Assembly (NCBI RefSeq): GCF_014697625.1
Contig: NZ_JACJSG010000021.1
Coordinates: forward strand, 62,001-126,000
Length of the DNA stretch: 64,000 bases
Direction: 5' to 3'
Source of the DNA: Anabaena azotica FACHB-119
GTDB taxonomy: Bacteria > Cyanobacteriota > Cyanobacteriia > Cyanobacteriales > Nostocaceae
Below the pieces are notes generated by a model. The model was not told the origin of the DNA. It ran no database searches and saw only the letters and a program-made list of their open reading frames with translations. Positions 8,602-16,499 of this stretch are shown here, piece by piece; positions within the stretch are counted from its first letter, which is position 1, and every line of letters begins with the position of its first letter. Position numbers and translations under genes: made by a program.

Positions 8602-9843
8602 TTACACCAGAGACAAAGAGTAGACCTGACCGTCAATTAACAGGCGGGTGATACCCTTGGCTTGTAGGTGGGTGCGGGCTTTGTGTAGCATTCTGCTGTC
8701 GGGGACTTTAATGACGCGATCGCGCTTGGTCGAAAAGCGTTTGGCGACACGGTGATTATCGAATATTGGCAGTGTTCTTTGCTGGGTTTCCAAGCTGGGA
8801 ATTTGCCCTAAATCACCAAAGTCTTTGAGGGGTCGGGTAATTAATTCCGAGGAGCGGTCAATTACCAGATAGCAAGTCTTGGGTAAAGATGCCACAGATA
8901 GGGGTAAAACTTGGACTGGCGCTTCCCCAAATCTCCTTCTGGTGACTAGAGGTCTTGATTCCTCTAAGTCGTCTTCCTCGTCCTCGTAGTCCTCTTCATC
9001 TAAATCATCTAAGTCTTCCTCTAAATCATCCAACTCCTCTGATTCGTCTAGTATGTCTTCGCCTAGCATTTCGGCGATCGCGGTGACTTCGGCAGTTTCA
9101 TCTTCCAGCAAGGGATGGGAAATACTGGCGATTTCCTGGGGTTTGACGACGGGGATTTCCAATTGCCTTGCTACTGGCTCCCTGTCTTCTTCCTCCGATG
9201 CAGAGCGCCGCCTGACCCTTCTAATTGTTGGTGTTGGCTTGTCCTCATCCTCACCAAAGAACTCTGGTTGTGCTTGTCGAGTCCTTCTGATGACTGGGCT
9301 GGGCTTTTCCTCAATTTCCGCAAAAGGTTCCGCTTTGGCTTGCCGCACCCTTCTAATGACTGGAGTTGGCTTCTCCTCTTCCGGCAAAGGTTCCGGTTTA
9401 GCGGTTTGCCGTGCCTTTCTAATGACTGGGGACGGCTTTTCCTCCTCTTCTGGGAAAGGTTCAGCTTTGGCGGTTTGCCGCGTCCTTCTAATGACTGGGG
9501 TTGGCTTCTCCTCTTCCGGTAAAGGTTCCGCTTTGGCTACTGGCTGTTGTGGCTCAACCTGCTGACTGCTGATCACAGGTACTTCTGGTTCTGACGGATT
9601 CAAAAAAGGAATCTGATCATAATTTACCTGCGCTCTGCCTTCAGGAGTTCTAGCAGCACGTTTCAAGGAAACCAAGTATTCATACTCATCTTCCGGTAAC
9701 GTGCTTTTGAGCAGACGGCTAATTGTGGAGTTACTCACGTCATAGCGCTCTGCTAAGGTTGAGGTCGTTTCAGCAGTTTCTCGATATAGCTTGAGAATTT
9801 CTTGTTTGTCAGAGTTTGTTAGTTTTCTCACGGTAGATACCAA
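8602..9843 (-). CDS. HTH protein with five tandem acidic/basic repeats
   Basis: The 413-residue protein starts with a helix-turn-helix (residues 8-50: DKQEILKLYRETAET then LAERYDVSNSTISRLLK), like that of transposase-derived or sigma-like DNA binders. Residues 105-212 hold five copies of a 21-23 residue unit of the form KAEPLPEEEKPTPVIRRTRQ. An Asp/Glu-rich stretch follows (about 255-300, containing DESEELDDLEEDLDDLDEED). The last 95 residues (from TCYLVIDRSSELITRPL to the C-terminus) look globular and conserved. No catalytic motif is visible. I infer a DNA-binding scaffold with a flexible charged middle. It may share a transcript with the membrane protein gene just upstream (gap 6 bases). 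Confidence 0.8.
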   Translation of the reverse strand: MVSTVRKLTNSDKQEILKLYRETAETTSTLAERYDVSNSTISRLLKSTLPEDEYEYLVSLKRAARTPEGRAQVNYDQIPFLNPSEPEVPVISSQQVEPQQPVAKAEPLPEEEKPTPVIRRTRQTAKAEPFPEEEEKPSPVIRKARQTAKPEPLPEEEKPTPVIRRVRQAKAEPFAEIEEKPSPVIRRTRQAQPEFFGEDEDKPTPTIRRVRRRSASEEEDREPVARQLEIPVVKPQEIASISHPLLEDETAEVTAIAEMLGEDILDESEELDDLEEDLDDLDEEDYEDEEDDLEESRPLVTRRRFGEAPVQVLPLSVASLPKTCYLVIDRSSELITRPLKDFGDLGQIPSLETQQRTLPIFDNHRVAKRFSTKRDRVIKVPDSRMLHKARTHLQAKGITRLLIDGQVYSLSLV

Positions 9844-9849
9844 TCTTTT

Positions 9850-10707
9850 CTATCCTCGTTTTCTTCCGCGCTCCCGCCGAGTCCGGCTTAATGATGCGTC
9901 ATATTCTAGGGCTGCGCCCATACCAAATAACACTCCACTAAACACCCAAAACACTTCTAATATTTCTCCACTTTGATAGTTAGGACCTTGAGCGTACTTA
10001 AACCACATATCTGCAATGTAGAGCGAAAAGGCGGCCGCCGCAATCATTCTCCAAGATTGGGAAACACGTCCGCCCCAAAAAGCTAATAACAGGGTGGTGG
10101 CGATGATTAATAACAACACGTCGCTGACTATGTAAAACCAGTTCAAAATCGTGACTATAGTTTCTTGTTCGCCTGTTGCTTGCTGCATAGAAATCCACCA
10201 TGCCAACAAGCTCCCGAATACTCCAATTGCCCCGACTATGAGCCATTGCCATTTTTCTAGATTAATTCGCCTAGCAGCTACCGCTAAAATCATGCCTACG
10301 CCTAGAGATATATAACTTAATACAAAAAACACGTCGCCGATAGACGCATCCGGTTCTTCTTTTAAAACTATTTCTGTATAGCCAAAAAATATCCCCCCCA
10401 GGGAATAAGAAATCATACCTATGGCGATCGCCAGCCACACATTACGACTGCTCATAATTTGTGGACTGCGCCAATTCCGTAAGCACAATATCCCGGCGTT
10501 GAGGTAGGCTATGGCTTCAAAAATATTTGTTCCCACCAAATACCACTCAGCCCGACTTGCCACACCATCTGCTCCAGGGATTTTGGCACTGAATAACAAA
10601 AAGTATAACAGCGCCAGTACACCCCAACCAATGCTAGCTAAAACGATGTTCTGGGTGGTAAAAATTGATTTACTAATTTGAGCCGAATTTTTGTAAGAAC
10701 TCTTCAT
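9850..10707 (-). CDS. Polytopic membrane protein, conserved hypothetical
   Basis: I chose the start at MKSSYKNSAQ (285 residues) because the longer frame from 10827 runs through a purine-rich repeat and lacks conserved-looking sequence. The protein has about eight hydrophobic segments (for example IVLASIGWGVLALLYFLLF, VWLAIAIGMISYSLGGIFFG and VLLLIIATTLLLAFWGG) and a short basic tail (RTRRERGRKRG). No transport or enzyme motif was recognised. It ends 6 bases before the HTH-repeat protein start, so the two are probably co-transcribed. Confidence 0.75.
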   Translation of the reverse strand: MKSSYKNSAQISKSIFTTQNIVLASIGWGVLALLYFLLFSAKIPGADGVASRAEWYLVGTNIFEAIAYLNAGILCLRNWRSPQIMSSRNVWLAIAIGMISYSLGGIFFGYTEIVLKEEPDASIGDVFFVLSYISLGVGMILAVAARRINLEKWQWLIVGAIGVFGSLLAWWISMQQATGEQETIVTILNWFYIVSDVLLLIIATTLLLAFWGGRVSQSWRMIAAAAFSLYIADMWFKYAQGPNYQSGEILEVFWVFSGVLFGMGAALEYDASLSRTRRERGRKRG

Positions 10708-10874
10708 AGGGTTTAAGTAGATGCAGTTTGTTGTGTACGATGAGGGGTTAGGGACTAGGAAGAGGGGAAAAGGTGAAAGGTGAAGGTGTAAAGGGAGAAA
10801 CCTTTTCCTTTTCCCTGCACTCAGCATTGATTTATTACCTACCGAGAGGGACTTTTTTTGCTACAACTTTTATG

Positions 10875-11549
10875 CTATAGCCACAGTTTACTCAGTGAAG
10901 ATTGATTTAACCAAGAGATAAAAAGCGATCGCTCACCTTCGGGCATATCTTGTAACTTATCAGCTACTTGTCGAGCGAAGTTGGCGTTACCAAAATAGGT
11001 TTTGCCGATTTTATGTAGTTCTTGCAGGAAACTAGAAACGTGGTTTTCTTTCCAGGGGGGAAGTTTAGGGGCTTCTAAGGGGTTAGTCGCTACCCAATAC
11101 TTCACAGCTTCAATTGAAGCCGTTTCAGGAAACTCCTGCTGTCGCATGGCTTCAGCGATATCTTTTTCAAAGAGTACAGCCTGCTTTGTCCCTAAGAAAT
11201 CTTCAATATCCATGTGGACGGCTTGCAACAGCAAAATACTGGCTTGGACAAAAACCCCGTTTTTATTGTGATCACCAGTATCATTAGCTGGCTGGTCTAT
11301 ACCTAGCTGGTCTAAGCGTACCTTACCCCAAACGCTAAAGCGCTCCGGTTCTTCCAGCAAGACACAGGCTTTTCCTCGGTTGTCGGTTAACTCTCTCCAT
11401 AAGGCTCTAGCATCTTCTTCTTGTCCACCTTTAAACACACTAATCAAGCGAAAAGTCTGCCCCTGATAATGGAGGATCGGCACTTGCTGATCCTTTTTTG
11501 GGTGCTGAATGCTTGATATTTCAACATCCTGCCGTTTTAAAATAAACAT
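10875..11549 (-). CDS. Conserved cyanobacterial protein (Npun_F0813-like)
   Basis: This 224-residue soluble protein begins MFILKRQDVEISSIQHP and continues with QQVPILHYQGQTFRLISVF. I recall this pattern as a family restricted to cyanobacteria and named after a Nostoc punctiforme locus, without known function; the name is from memory. It has no signal peptide, membrane segment or catalytic motif that I can see. A GAGGAG sequence lies about 15 bases before the ATG. It is followed by the membrane protein gene on the same strand after 170 bases. Confidence 0.72.
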   Translation of the reverse strand: MFILKRQDVEISSIQHPKKDQQVPILHYQGQTFRLISVFKGGQEEDARALWRELTDNRGKACVLLEEPERFSVWGKVRLDQLGIDQPANDTGDHNKNGVFVQASILLLQAVHMDIEDFLGTKQAVLFEKDIAEAMRQQEFPETASIEAVKYWVATNPLEAPKLPPWKENHVSSFLQELHKIGKTYFGNANFARQVADKLQDMPEGERSLFISWLNQSSLSKLWL

Positions 11550-11911
11550 GGCACTAGCAACTAACTCCTCACAGGGGCTTTATAGATAAGCGATTTATAA
11601 TCTGATTTAGCGGCATCGCCAAGAGTGCGATTACTTACGTACTGTAGGTTAAGTTTAGCTGGTAGTTGTCGCATAATTTACCAAAGATAACTTATCCGCT
11701 AAGCTTTCAACTTAAAACGCAAATAACCATCTATTGACCACACAATATAGCTAATTCATAGCCAATACGCTGCATTTTAATTTACGTCAACTAACTGGCG
11801 ACTAGGATCTTAGCCTTCCTACTAGGAAATATGCAATTTTTTGATTGCATATTATTAAAGAAAACGATATAATTATCTGGATGACTCCTATAGGAGCCTA
11901 AGTTTTAACTT
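11550..11911. other. Gene-free stretch before tRNA-Arg
   Basis: No ORF is supported. It must contain the promoters of the minus-strand gene ending the block at 11549 and of the tRNA. A hairpin ATATGCAAT-TTTTTG-ATTGCATAT at 11829-11852 is the only clear structure; it lies 60 bases before the tRNA. Confidence 0.5.
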
Positions 11912-11985
11912 GGGCGCGTAACTCAGTTGGATAGAGTATCCGCCTTCTAAGCGGACTGTCGCAGGTTCAAGTCCTGCCGCGCCTG
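11912..11985 (+). tRNA. tRNA-Arg (anticodon UCU)
   Basis: The 74-base sequence folds as a cloverleaf: acceptor GGGCGCG with CGCGCCT (one G-U end pair), D-arm ACTC-AGTTGGATA-GAGT, anticodon stem TCCGC/GCGGA around the loop CTTCTAA (anticodon TCT), and T-arm GCAGG-TTCAAGT-CCTGC. The anticodon reads AGA/AGG arginine codons. CCA is not encoded. There is no intron. A homing-type endonuclease gene follows 71 bases downstream. Confidence 0.95.
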
Positions 11986-12056
11986 TTTATAAAAATAAAA
12001 CCTCCTTCATACTTAATTTAAGGTAAATTACCTTAGAGATGTGAGGGTTGGCTTTG

Positions 12057-12695
12057 ATGCACCATACTAAAGACAAGGGTGATCTTGCTGCCGCTAAGGT
12101 AATAGCAGATTTAGTCGAGAAAGAATACTCTATTTTTGTACCAGTTGTTACGGAACACGCCCCTTTTGACTTGATTGCGTACAAAGATGGAAAATGCTAT
12201 CGCATCCAAGCTAAATATTCGGCTAATAACTTTGTCAGCAATAAAAGCACTTGGGCGGACAAAAACGGAAACCATCAAAAAAAGTACAAACCCGATGATT
12301 TTGACTTCTACGGCATATATTTACCAAGTATAGGTAAGGTAGTCTACCCATCAATCAAGTTTGGCGGTTGTTGTATTAGAACTACACCCCCTAAATCAGC
12401 CAGTCCTTTCTACTGGTGGGAAGATTTCATCGAGTTTACGGAAGAAGCGCCTAAGCGAACATATAAGGAGTTTGGAGTTGATTTAACAACTAGGAAAGTG
12501 AATCTGGAAGCCAGGGTTCTGACGAGAAAAGTAGTCAGACCGTCTAAGGAAGAATTAGAAAAGCTGGTGTGGGAGAAACCGACAGCGCAAATTGGCAAAG
12601 ATTTTGGTGTGTCTGATAAGGCTGTGGAGAAATGGTGTAGGGCTTATGGGATAGACAAGCCGCCTAGAGGGTATTGGGCGAAAACTAGTTCGTAG
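12057..12695 (+). CDS. Free-standing PD-(D/E)XK homing-type endonuclease with HTH tail
   Basis: From the ATG at 12057 (after GAGGG at 12043) the protein has 212 residues. It resembles the cyanobacterial group I intron-encoded PD-(D/E)XK endonucleases: KGDLAAAKVIADLVEKEYSI, then APFDLIAYKDGKCYRIQAKY, where the Asp of PFD and the Gln-x-Lys of IQAK fill the catalytic positions (Gln for Glu is also seen in that family). The C-terminus (about residues 160-208, ending YGIDKPPRGYWAK) is a helix-turn-helix often found on cyanobacterial and phage nucleases. No intron surrounds it, and the tRNA upstream is uninterrupted. The stop lies in a perfect palindrome. Confidence 0.82.
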   Translation: MHHTKDKGDLAAAKVIADLVEKEYSIFVPVVTEHAPFDLIAYKDGKCYRIQAKYSANNFVSNKSTWADKNGNHQKKYKPDDFDFYGIYLPSIGKVVYPSIKFGGCCIRTTPPKSASPFYWWEDFIEFTEEAPKRTYKEFGVDLTTRKVNLEARVLTRKVVRPSKEELEKLVWEKPTAQIGKDFGVSDKAVEKWCRAYGIDKPPRGYWAKTSS

Positions 12696-12721
12696 TCAGG
12701 ACTTTAGTCCTGACTACGAAC
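12690..12721. repeat. Perfect palindrome of the AGGACTTTAGTCCT family
   Basis: TTCGTAGTCAGGAC and its complement meet around TTTA, and contain the stop codon of the endonuclease gene. Relatives with the core GGACTTTAGTCC or GGACTAAAGTCC occur at 22503-22532 (half) and 24917-24962. It may act as terminator for both convergent genes. Confidence 0.75.
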
Positions 12722-12725
12722 TAAA

Positions 12726-14582
12726 TTAATTCAAAGGCTCAACAATGGTTCTTAAGCCACTGCTGTTGAGGATTCTCAGCATTTCTTCAGCGTTGTTGCG
12801 ATCGCTAAACACTCCCACTTGCATAACTCTACGACCTTGCCTGACTGTAGAAAATGCCCCTGGAGCCAGAGTTTTGACTAATTCTTGCTCTCTGTCATTT
12901 GTGGCTTCTACAACCACCCGATAGCGTACAGATGCGCCTGTGTTGGCTGATAAGTAATTATTCTCATAACCTGTTGTATTAGTTGGCGGCGCTGATACCC
13001 TCCGCATATTTCGGGTATTACCCAAAGGAACATTACCTGTGGGAACAGGCAAAATACTCGTATCACCAACTGTTGACGGTTCTTGAGTATTGACAATTTG
13101 CGCTGATTGTGTATTTTGAGGTGCGACAAACTCGACAGTGTGGGGGTCAATCTGCACATAGTTTAACTGTGCTGTCTCTGTTTTGACGGTTGGCACTGGA
13201 GTTAGCTTGCTTCTGGAGGTGGCTGTAGGAATATTCGCGGGTATGTTTGGGTTTGTTCTTTGATTGGGAATGGGTGCTGGTGGTTGTCGATTGTACCTTG
13301 GTACAGTTAAGGGGGAATCGGCTGATACTAGTGCAGGTAACTGACTGTTACCTTGGTGACGCAATACGCCCTGGCTAGGTCGATTGGTATTAGATACAGT
13401 TGGGGCGGTAAATGTAATTTCTCCGTTACTAGGTATATTGGATAGCACAGTGTTAGATGTGGCTGTGGGTTGGGCATTAGCTACAGGTGCATCTTGGGTG
13501 TTGAATGATACTTTACCTGCCACTCGTTTGCTATTGATAGTATTACCAACAGCAATAATTACTTGTTTAGCGGCATTAGCATTGATGTCATATCGGGCAT
13601 TGTTGCGAAATTCGTTACTGCCAGATTCAGTATTGTTACCTAAATTTGGCATTGCTTGAGCGATCGCCACTAAGCCATCTTCTTTACTACCCTGAATTAA
13701 ATTATTCCGCAAAATCGGACGAGCATTAGCTTGAACGATGATCCCAGAGCGATTATTTTGAATTTGATTGCTAATTAAGCTTGGCGCGGCATTTTGGGCT
13801 ACATTGATGCCAAAACCTGTTTCCTCAAATACATTTTCTCGCACCTGTGCAGAAGAATTACCGCCGATGGTGATACCATTAGCTCCGTTGCGATAAAAAT
13901 AGTTTTTGGTGATTGTGGCAGCACTGTTACCAAGCACAGAAATACCGTCTTGGGTACTGCCTGTAAAGGTATTTTCGCTAATAATTGGATTACTCGATTC
14001 AATCCACAAACCATAACCACGGGGGTTAGGATTCGTTACCGTCACTCCTGTTAAGCTTGCTTGGTTAGCACCGACGATGGTGACATTCTGTCCCCCAAAG
14101 CTGCGGCTGAGAAACTGTCCTCCACCCTGAATTGTAATTCCTTGCCCTTTGTTACTGGTGTCTCCCTGAATTGCCACACCTGGTTTGAGCATTAAAGGAA
14201 ACATTTCACCTGTTTGTTCACTGTAATTACCCGGTGTCAGCTTAATTATTGTGCCGGGGTTAGCAATCTTTAAAGCTTGGGTAATCGTTTTGAAAGGTGT
14301 GCTTTCGCTACCATTACCTGCTGTGTCATCTCCGGCACTTGGGTTGACAAAGAGTACATTAACCTGAGACATTGTTTTTTCACTCACAGGCATCTGTTCT
14401 GCTACAGAAGGCATCTGAGCCAGAACAGTGCCAGACAGACTAGTCAGCACCGTTATGCTGCATAGTCCCAAAGTAGATAGTATGGACAGACTATAAACTG
14501 TATACCTTGCTAATTCCAGGGAAGTTTGCTTAATTTGCAAGGTGTCTAAGCGATGATATCTAAACAAAATGGGGGAAACCAA
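12726..14582 (-). CDS. DUF1565 beta-helix protein with C-terminal SPOR-like domain
   Basis: The 618-residue protein has an N-terminal hydrophobic segment (about 25-55, YSLSILSTLGLCSITVLTSL, with LAQMP as possible signal cleavage), so it is probably exported. Residues 75-160 match DUF1565 (VLFVNPSAGDDTAGNGSEST then ITQALKIANPGTIIKLTPG). Residues 160-360 are short parallel-beta-helix repeats (ISENTFTGSTQDGISVLGNS, ITKNYFYRNGANGITIGGNS). A Pro/Thr/Asn-rich linker follows. The last 75 residues (YRVVVEATNDREQELVK ... MQVGVFSDRNNAEEMLRILN) look like a peptidoglycan-binding SPOR domain. I infer a cell-wall-associated surface or carbohydrate-acting protein. Confidence 0.87.
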   Translation of the reverse strand: MVSPILFRYHRLDTLQIKQTSLELARYTVYSLSILSTLGLCSITVLTSLSGTVLAQMPSVAEQMPVSEKTMSQVNVLFVNPSAGDDTAGNGSESTPFKTITQALKIANPGTIIKLTPGNYSEQTGEMFPLMLKPGVAIQGDTSNKGQGITIQGGGQFLSRSFGGQNVTIVGANQASLTGVTVTNPNPRGYGLWIESSNPIISENTFTGSTQDGISVLGNSAATITKNYFYRNGANGITIGGNSSAQVRENVFEETGFGINVAQNAAPSLISNQIQNNRSGIIVQANARPILRNNLIQGSKEDGLVAIAQAMPNLGNNTESGSNEFRNNARYDINANAAKQVIIAVGNTINSKRVAGKVSFNTQDAPVANAQPTATSNTVLSNIPSNGEITFTAPTVSNTNRPSQGVLRHQGNSQLPALVSADSPLTVPRYNRQPPAPIPNQRTNPNIPANIPTATSRSKLTPVPTVKTETAQLNYVQIDPHTVEFVAPQNTQSAQIVNTQEPSTVGDTSILPVPTGNVPLGNTRNMRRVSAPPTNTTGYENNYLSANTGASVRYRVVVEATNDREQELVKTLAPGAFSTVRQGRRVMQVGVFSDRNNAEEMLRILNSSGLRTIVEPLN

Positions 14583-14690
14583 TTCACACCACTCCTGAGA
14601 AGTAATATTAAAGTTTCATTCTCACAAAATTCAGTATGTCGATTATGTTATCCGCTATATTGACCTATTGACTATTTTGAATACAAAGTA

Positions 14691-14872
14691 ATTAAAGGGA
14701 CTGGGGACTGGGGACTGGGGACTGGGGACTGTGGACTGGGATGAGGGGGATGAAAGAGATGAGGGGGATGAGGGAGAACTGTTGACTGTTGACTATGGAC
14801 TTTGGACTGTTGACTAATGACTATTGACTATTGACTATTGACTGTTGACTATTGACTAATGACTAATGCGAA
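14691..14872. repeat. Tandem GGGGACT and GACTATT heptamer arrays
   Basis: GGGGACT units at 14699-14738, GATGAGGG-type units to 14785, then GACTGTT, GACTATT and GACTAAT heptamers to 14872. The first ATG of the thiE frame lies in the GACTAAT part. Confidence 0.85.
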
Positions 14873-15992
14873 AAACGTTGCAAATATGAATGAGGCTGGC
14901 TATTACGATGGAAGCATTACTAATGGGGTAGTTGTAATGGTGGAGCCATACAGCCAACACAAGCAAATCCAGCAGGTTGTTTACCGTATATTAGATGCTA
15001 ATTTAGACCGCGCTCGTGAAGGGTTGCGTATTATTGAAGAATGGTGTCGCTTTGGCTTGAATAGCGCCCAATTGGCGCTTGAATGTAAGTATTTACGCCA
15101 AGAGGTGGCTAGTTGGCATACTGAAGAATTACGAGCAGCACGAGATACAGCAGGTGATCCTGGCACTGATTTGAGCCATCCGCAGGAGGAACAACGTTCT
15201 AGTATTAAGGCGTTGTTACAAGCTAATTTCTGTCGTGTGGAGGAAGCTTTGCGGGTGTTGGAGGAATACGGTAAGTTATATCATCCGAAGATGGGACTGG
15301 CTTGTAAGCAGTTGCGGTATCGGGTTTACACTCTGGAAACTAATTTAATGGGGTATCAACGCCATCAACTGCTGTGGCGATCGCGTTTATATCTTGTTAC
15401 TTCCCCATCGGATAGTTTGTTACCAACTGTGGAAGCTGCTCTTAAAGGTGGCTTGACGTTGGTACAATATCGTGATAAACAAGCAGATGATACTGTGCGG
15501 CTGGAACTGGCAACAAAACTCCGCCAACTCTGTCATACCTACGGTGCTTTATTTATTATCAATGACCGGGTGGATTTGGCTTTGGCTGTGGATGCTGATG
15601 GGGTACATCTGGGACAGCAAGATATGCCGATCGCCATTGCGAGACAATTATTAGGGCCTCAGCGTTTAATTGGTCGTTCTACGACTAACGCCGCAGAAAT
15701 GCAAAAAGCAGTAGCCGAAGGTGCAGATTATATAGGTGTGGGGCCTGTTTATGAAACTCCGACAAAAGCAGGCAAGGCAGCAGTTGGCTTAGAATATGTT
15801 AAGTATGCTGCTCAAAATAGTTCAGTACCCTGGTTTGCTATTGGGGGCATAGATGCCAATAATATCAATGATTTAATTGATGCTGGAGCAGAAAGAGTGG
15901 CGGTAGTGCGATCGCTCATGCAGGCTGAACAACCTACTCTAGTTACACAATACTTGCTTTCACAACTCAATCGGATTAAGCCAGAGGGTTAG
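14859..15992 (+). CDS. thiE: ThiD2-ThiE fusion, thiamine-phosphate synthase
   Basis: The 377-residue frame joins HMP-PP and the thiazole phosphate to give thiamin phosphate. The C-terminal 210 residues are ThiE: LYLVTSPSDSLLPTVEAAL, LVQYRDKQADD, FIINDRVDLALAVDADGVHL, IGRSTTNAAEM, GPVYETPTKAG and WFAIGGIDANN. Residues 38-155 (YRILDANLDRAREGLRIIEE, then DLSHP and a second VEEALRVLEEYGK) match the ThiD2 domain that precedes ThiE in cyanobacteria. Three starts are possible: 14859 (in a heptamer repeat), 14886 and 14937 (MVEPYSQH); the last fits the domain boundary best. thiS follows after a 285-base repeat block, so both serve thiamin synthesis and may be co-transcribed. Confidence 0.93.
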   Translation: MTNAKNVANMNEAGYYDGSITNGVVVMVEPYSQHKQIQQVVYRILDANLDRAREGLRIIEEWCRFGLNSAQLALECKYLRQEVASWHTEELRAARDTAGDPGTDLSHPQEEQRSSIKALLQANFCRVEEALRVLEEYGKLYHPKMGLACKQLRYRVYTLETNLMGYQRHQLLWRSRLYLVTSPSDSLLPTVEAALKGGLTLVQYRDKQADDTVRLELATKLRQLCHTYGALFIINDRVDLALAVDADGVHLGQQDMPIAIARQLLGPQRLIGRSTTNAAEMQKAVAEGADYIGVGPVYETPTKAGKAAVGLEYVKYAAQNSSVPWFAIGGIDANNINDLIDAGAERVAVVRSLMQAEQPTLVTQYLLSQLNRIKPEG

Positions 15993-16274
15993 GGAAAGGG
16001 GAAGGGGGAAGGGGGAAGGGGGAAAGGGGAAAGGGGAAGGGGGAAAGGGGAAAGAAAGTAATGATAACTGACAACTGACAACTGATAACTGATAACTGAC
16101 AACTGATAACTGACAACTGATAACTGACAACTGATAACTGACAACTGATAACTGACAACTGATAACTGATAACTGATAACTGACAACTGATAACTGACAA
16201 CTGATAACTGACAACTGACAACTGATAACTGATAACTGATAACTGACAACTGATAACTGATAACTGATAACTGA
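15991..16274. repeat. Long polypurine tract and about 30 AACTGAT/AACTGAC heptamers
   Basis: Positions 15991-16058 are GGGGAAGGG-type purine units. Positions 16063-16274 hold about thirty heptamers AACTGAT or AACTGAC in irregular order. All three minus-strand frames stay open through them because 3 x 7 bases equals seven codons; these frames are not genes. The array ends four bases before the thiS start. Confidence 0.92.
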
Positions 16275-16277
16275 CCA

Positions 16278-16490
16278 ATGACTAATTCAATTTCCTTACA
16301 AGTAAATGGGGAAACACAAAATTGTTTATCCCAAACTCCTTTACCCTTGCTACTTCAGCAGTTGGGGTTTAATCCTCGATTAGTGGCGGTAGAGTATAAC
16401 GGGGAGATTTTACACCGCCAATTTTGGGAACAAACTCAGGTAAAATCAGGCGATCGCTTGGAAGTAGTGACAATTGTTGGTGGTGGTTAA
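16278..16490 (+). CDS. thiS: Sulfur carrier protein ThiS
   Basis: This 70-residue ubiquitin-fold protein carries sulfur as a C-terminal thiocarboxylate for the thiazole ring of thiamin. The C-terminus ends VTIVGGG, giving the Gly-Gly needed for adenylation; the sequence VEYNGEILHRQFWEQTQVK and SGDRLEVVTIVGG fits ThiS. The start ATGACTAAT looks like the end of a heptamer repeat, so MTN may be repeat-derived. It lies downstream of thiE. thiG and thiF are not in the window. Confidence 0.93.
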   Translation: MTNSISLQVNGETQNCLSQTPLPLLLQQLGFNPRLVAVEYNGEILHRQFWEQTQVKSGDRLEVVTIVGGG

Positions 16491-16499
16491 TTTTGATGA

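Noticed and set aside
9053-9565. Plus-strand open frames of 135 and 170 codons
   Set aside because: They are shadows of the repeat region of the HTH protein on the other strand; composition follows the complementary codons.
11554-11580. ACTCCTCACA motif reminiscent of the cyanobacterial small RNA Yfr1
   Set aside because: On the minus strand it is the GAGGAG ribosome-binding region of the gene starting at 11549; the flanking hairpins of Yfr1 are absent.
14640-14858. Thiamin pyrophosphate riboswitch upstream of thiE
   Set aside because: I looked for the CUGAGA and ACCUG-GAU cores and saw neither; the region is filled with GGGGACT and GACTATT repeats.
16063-16274. Possible CRISPR array
   Set aside because: Units are 7 bp without spacers. 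No array of 25-37 bp repeats with unique spacers was seen anywhere in the window, and no cas gene.
15960-16278. Three overlapping minus-strand open frames of 84-100 codons rich in SVISYQLSV
   Set aside because: They are translations of a 7-bp tandem repeat and a purine tract; all three frames stay open because the period is not a multiple of three. No start signal or protein-like composition.
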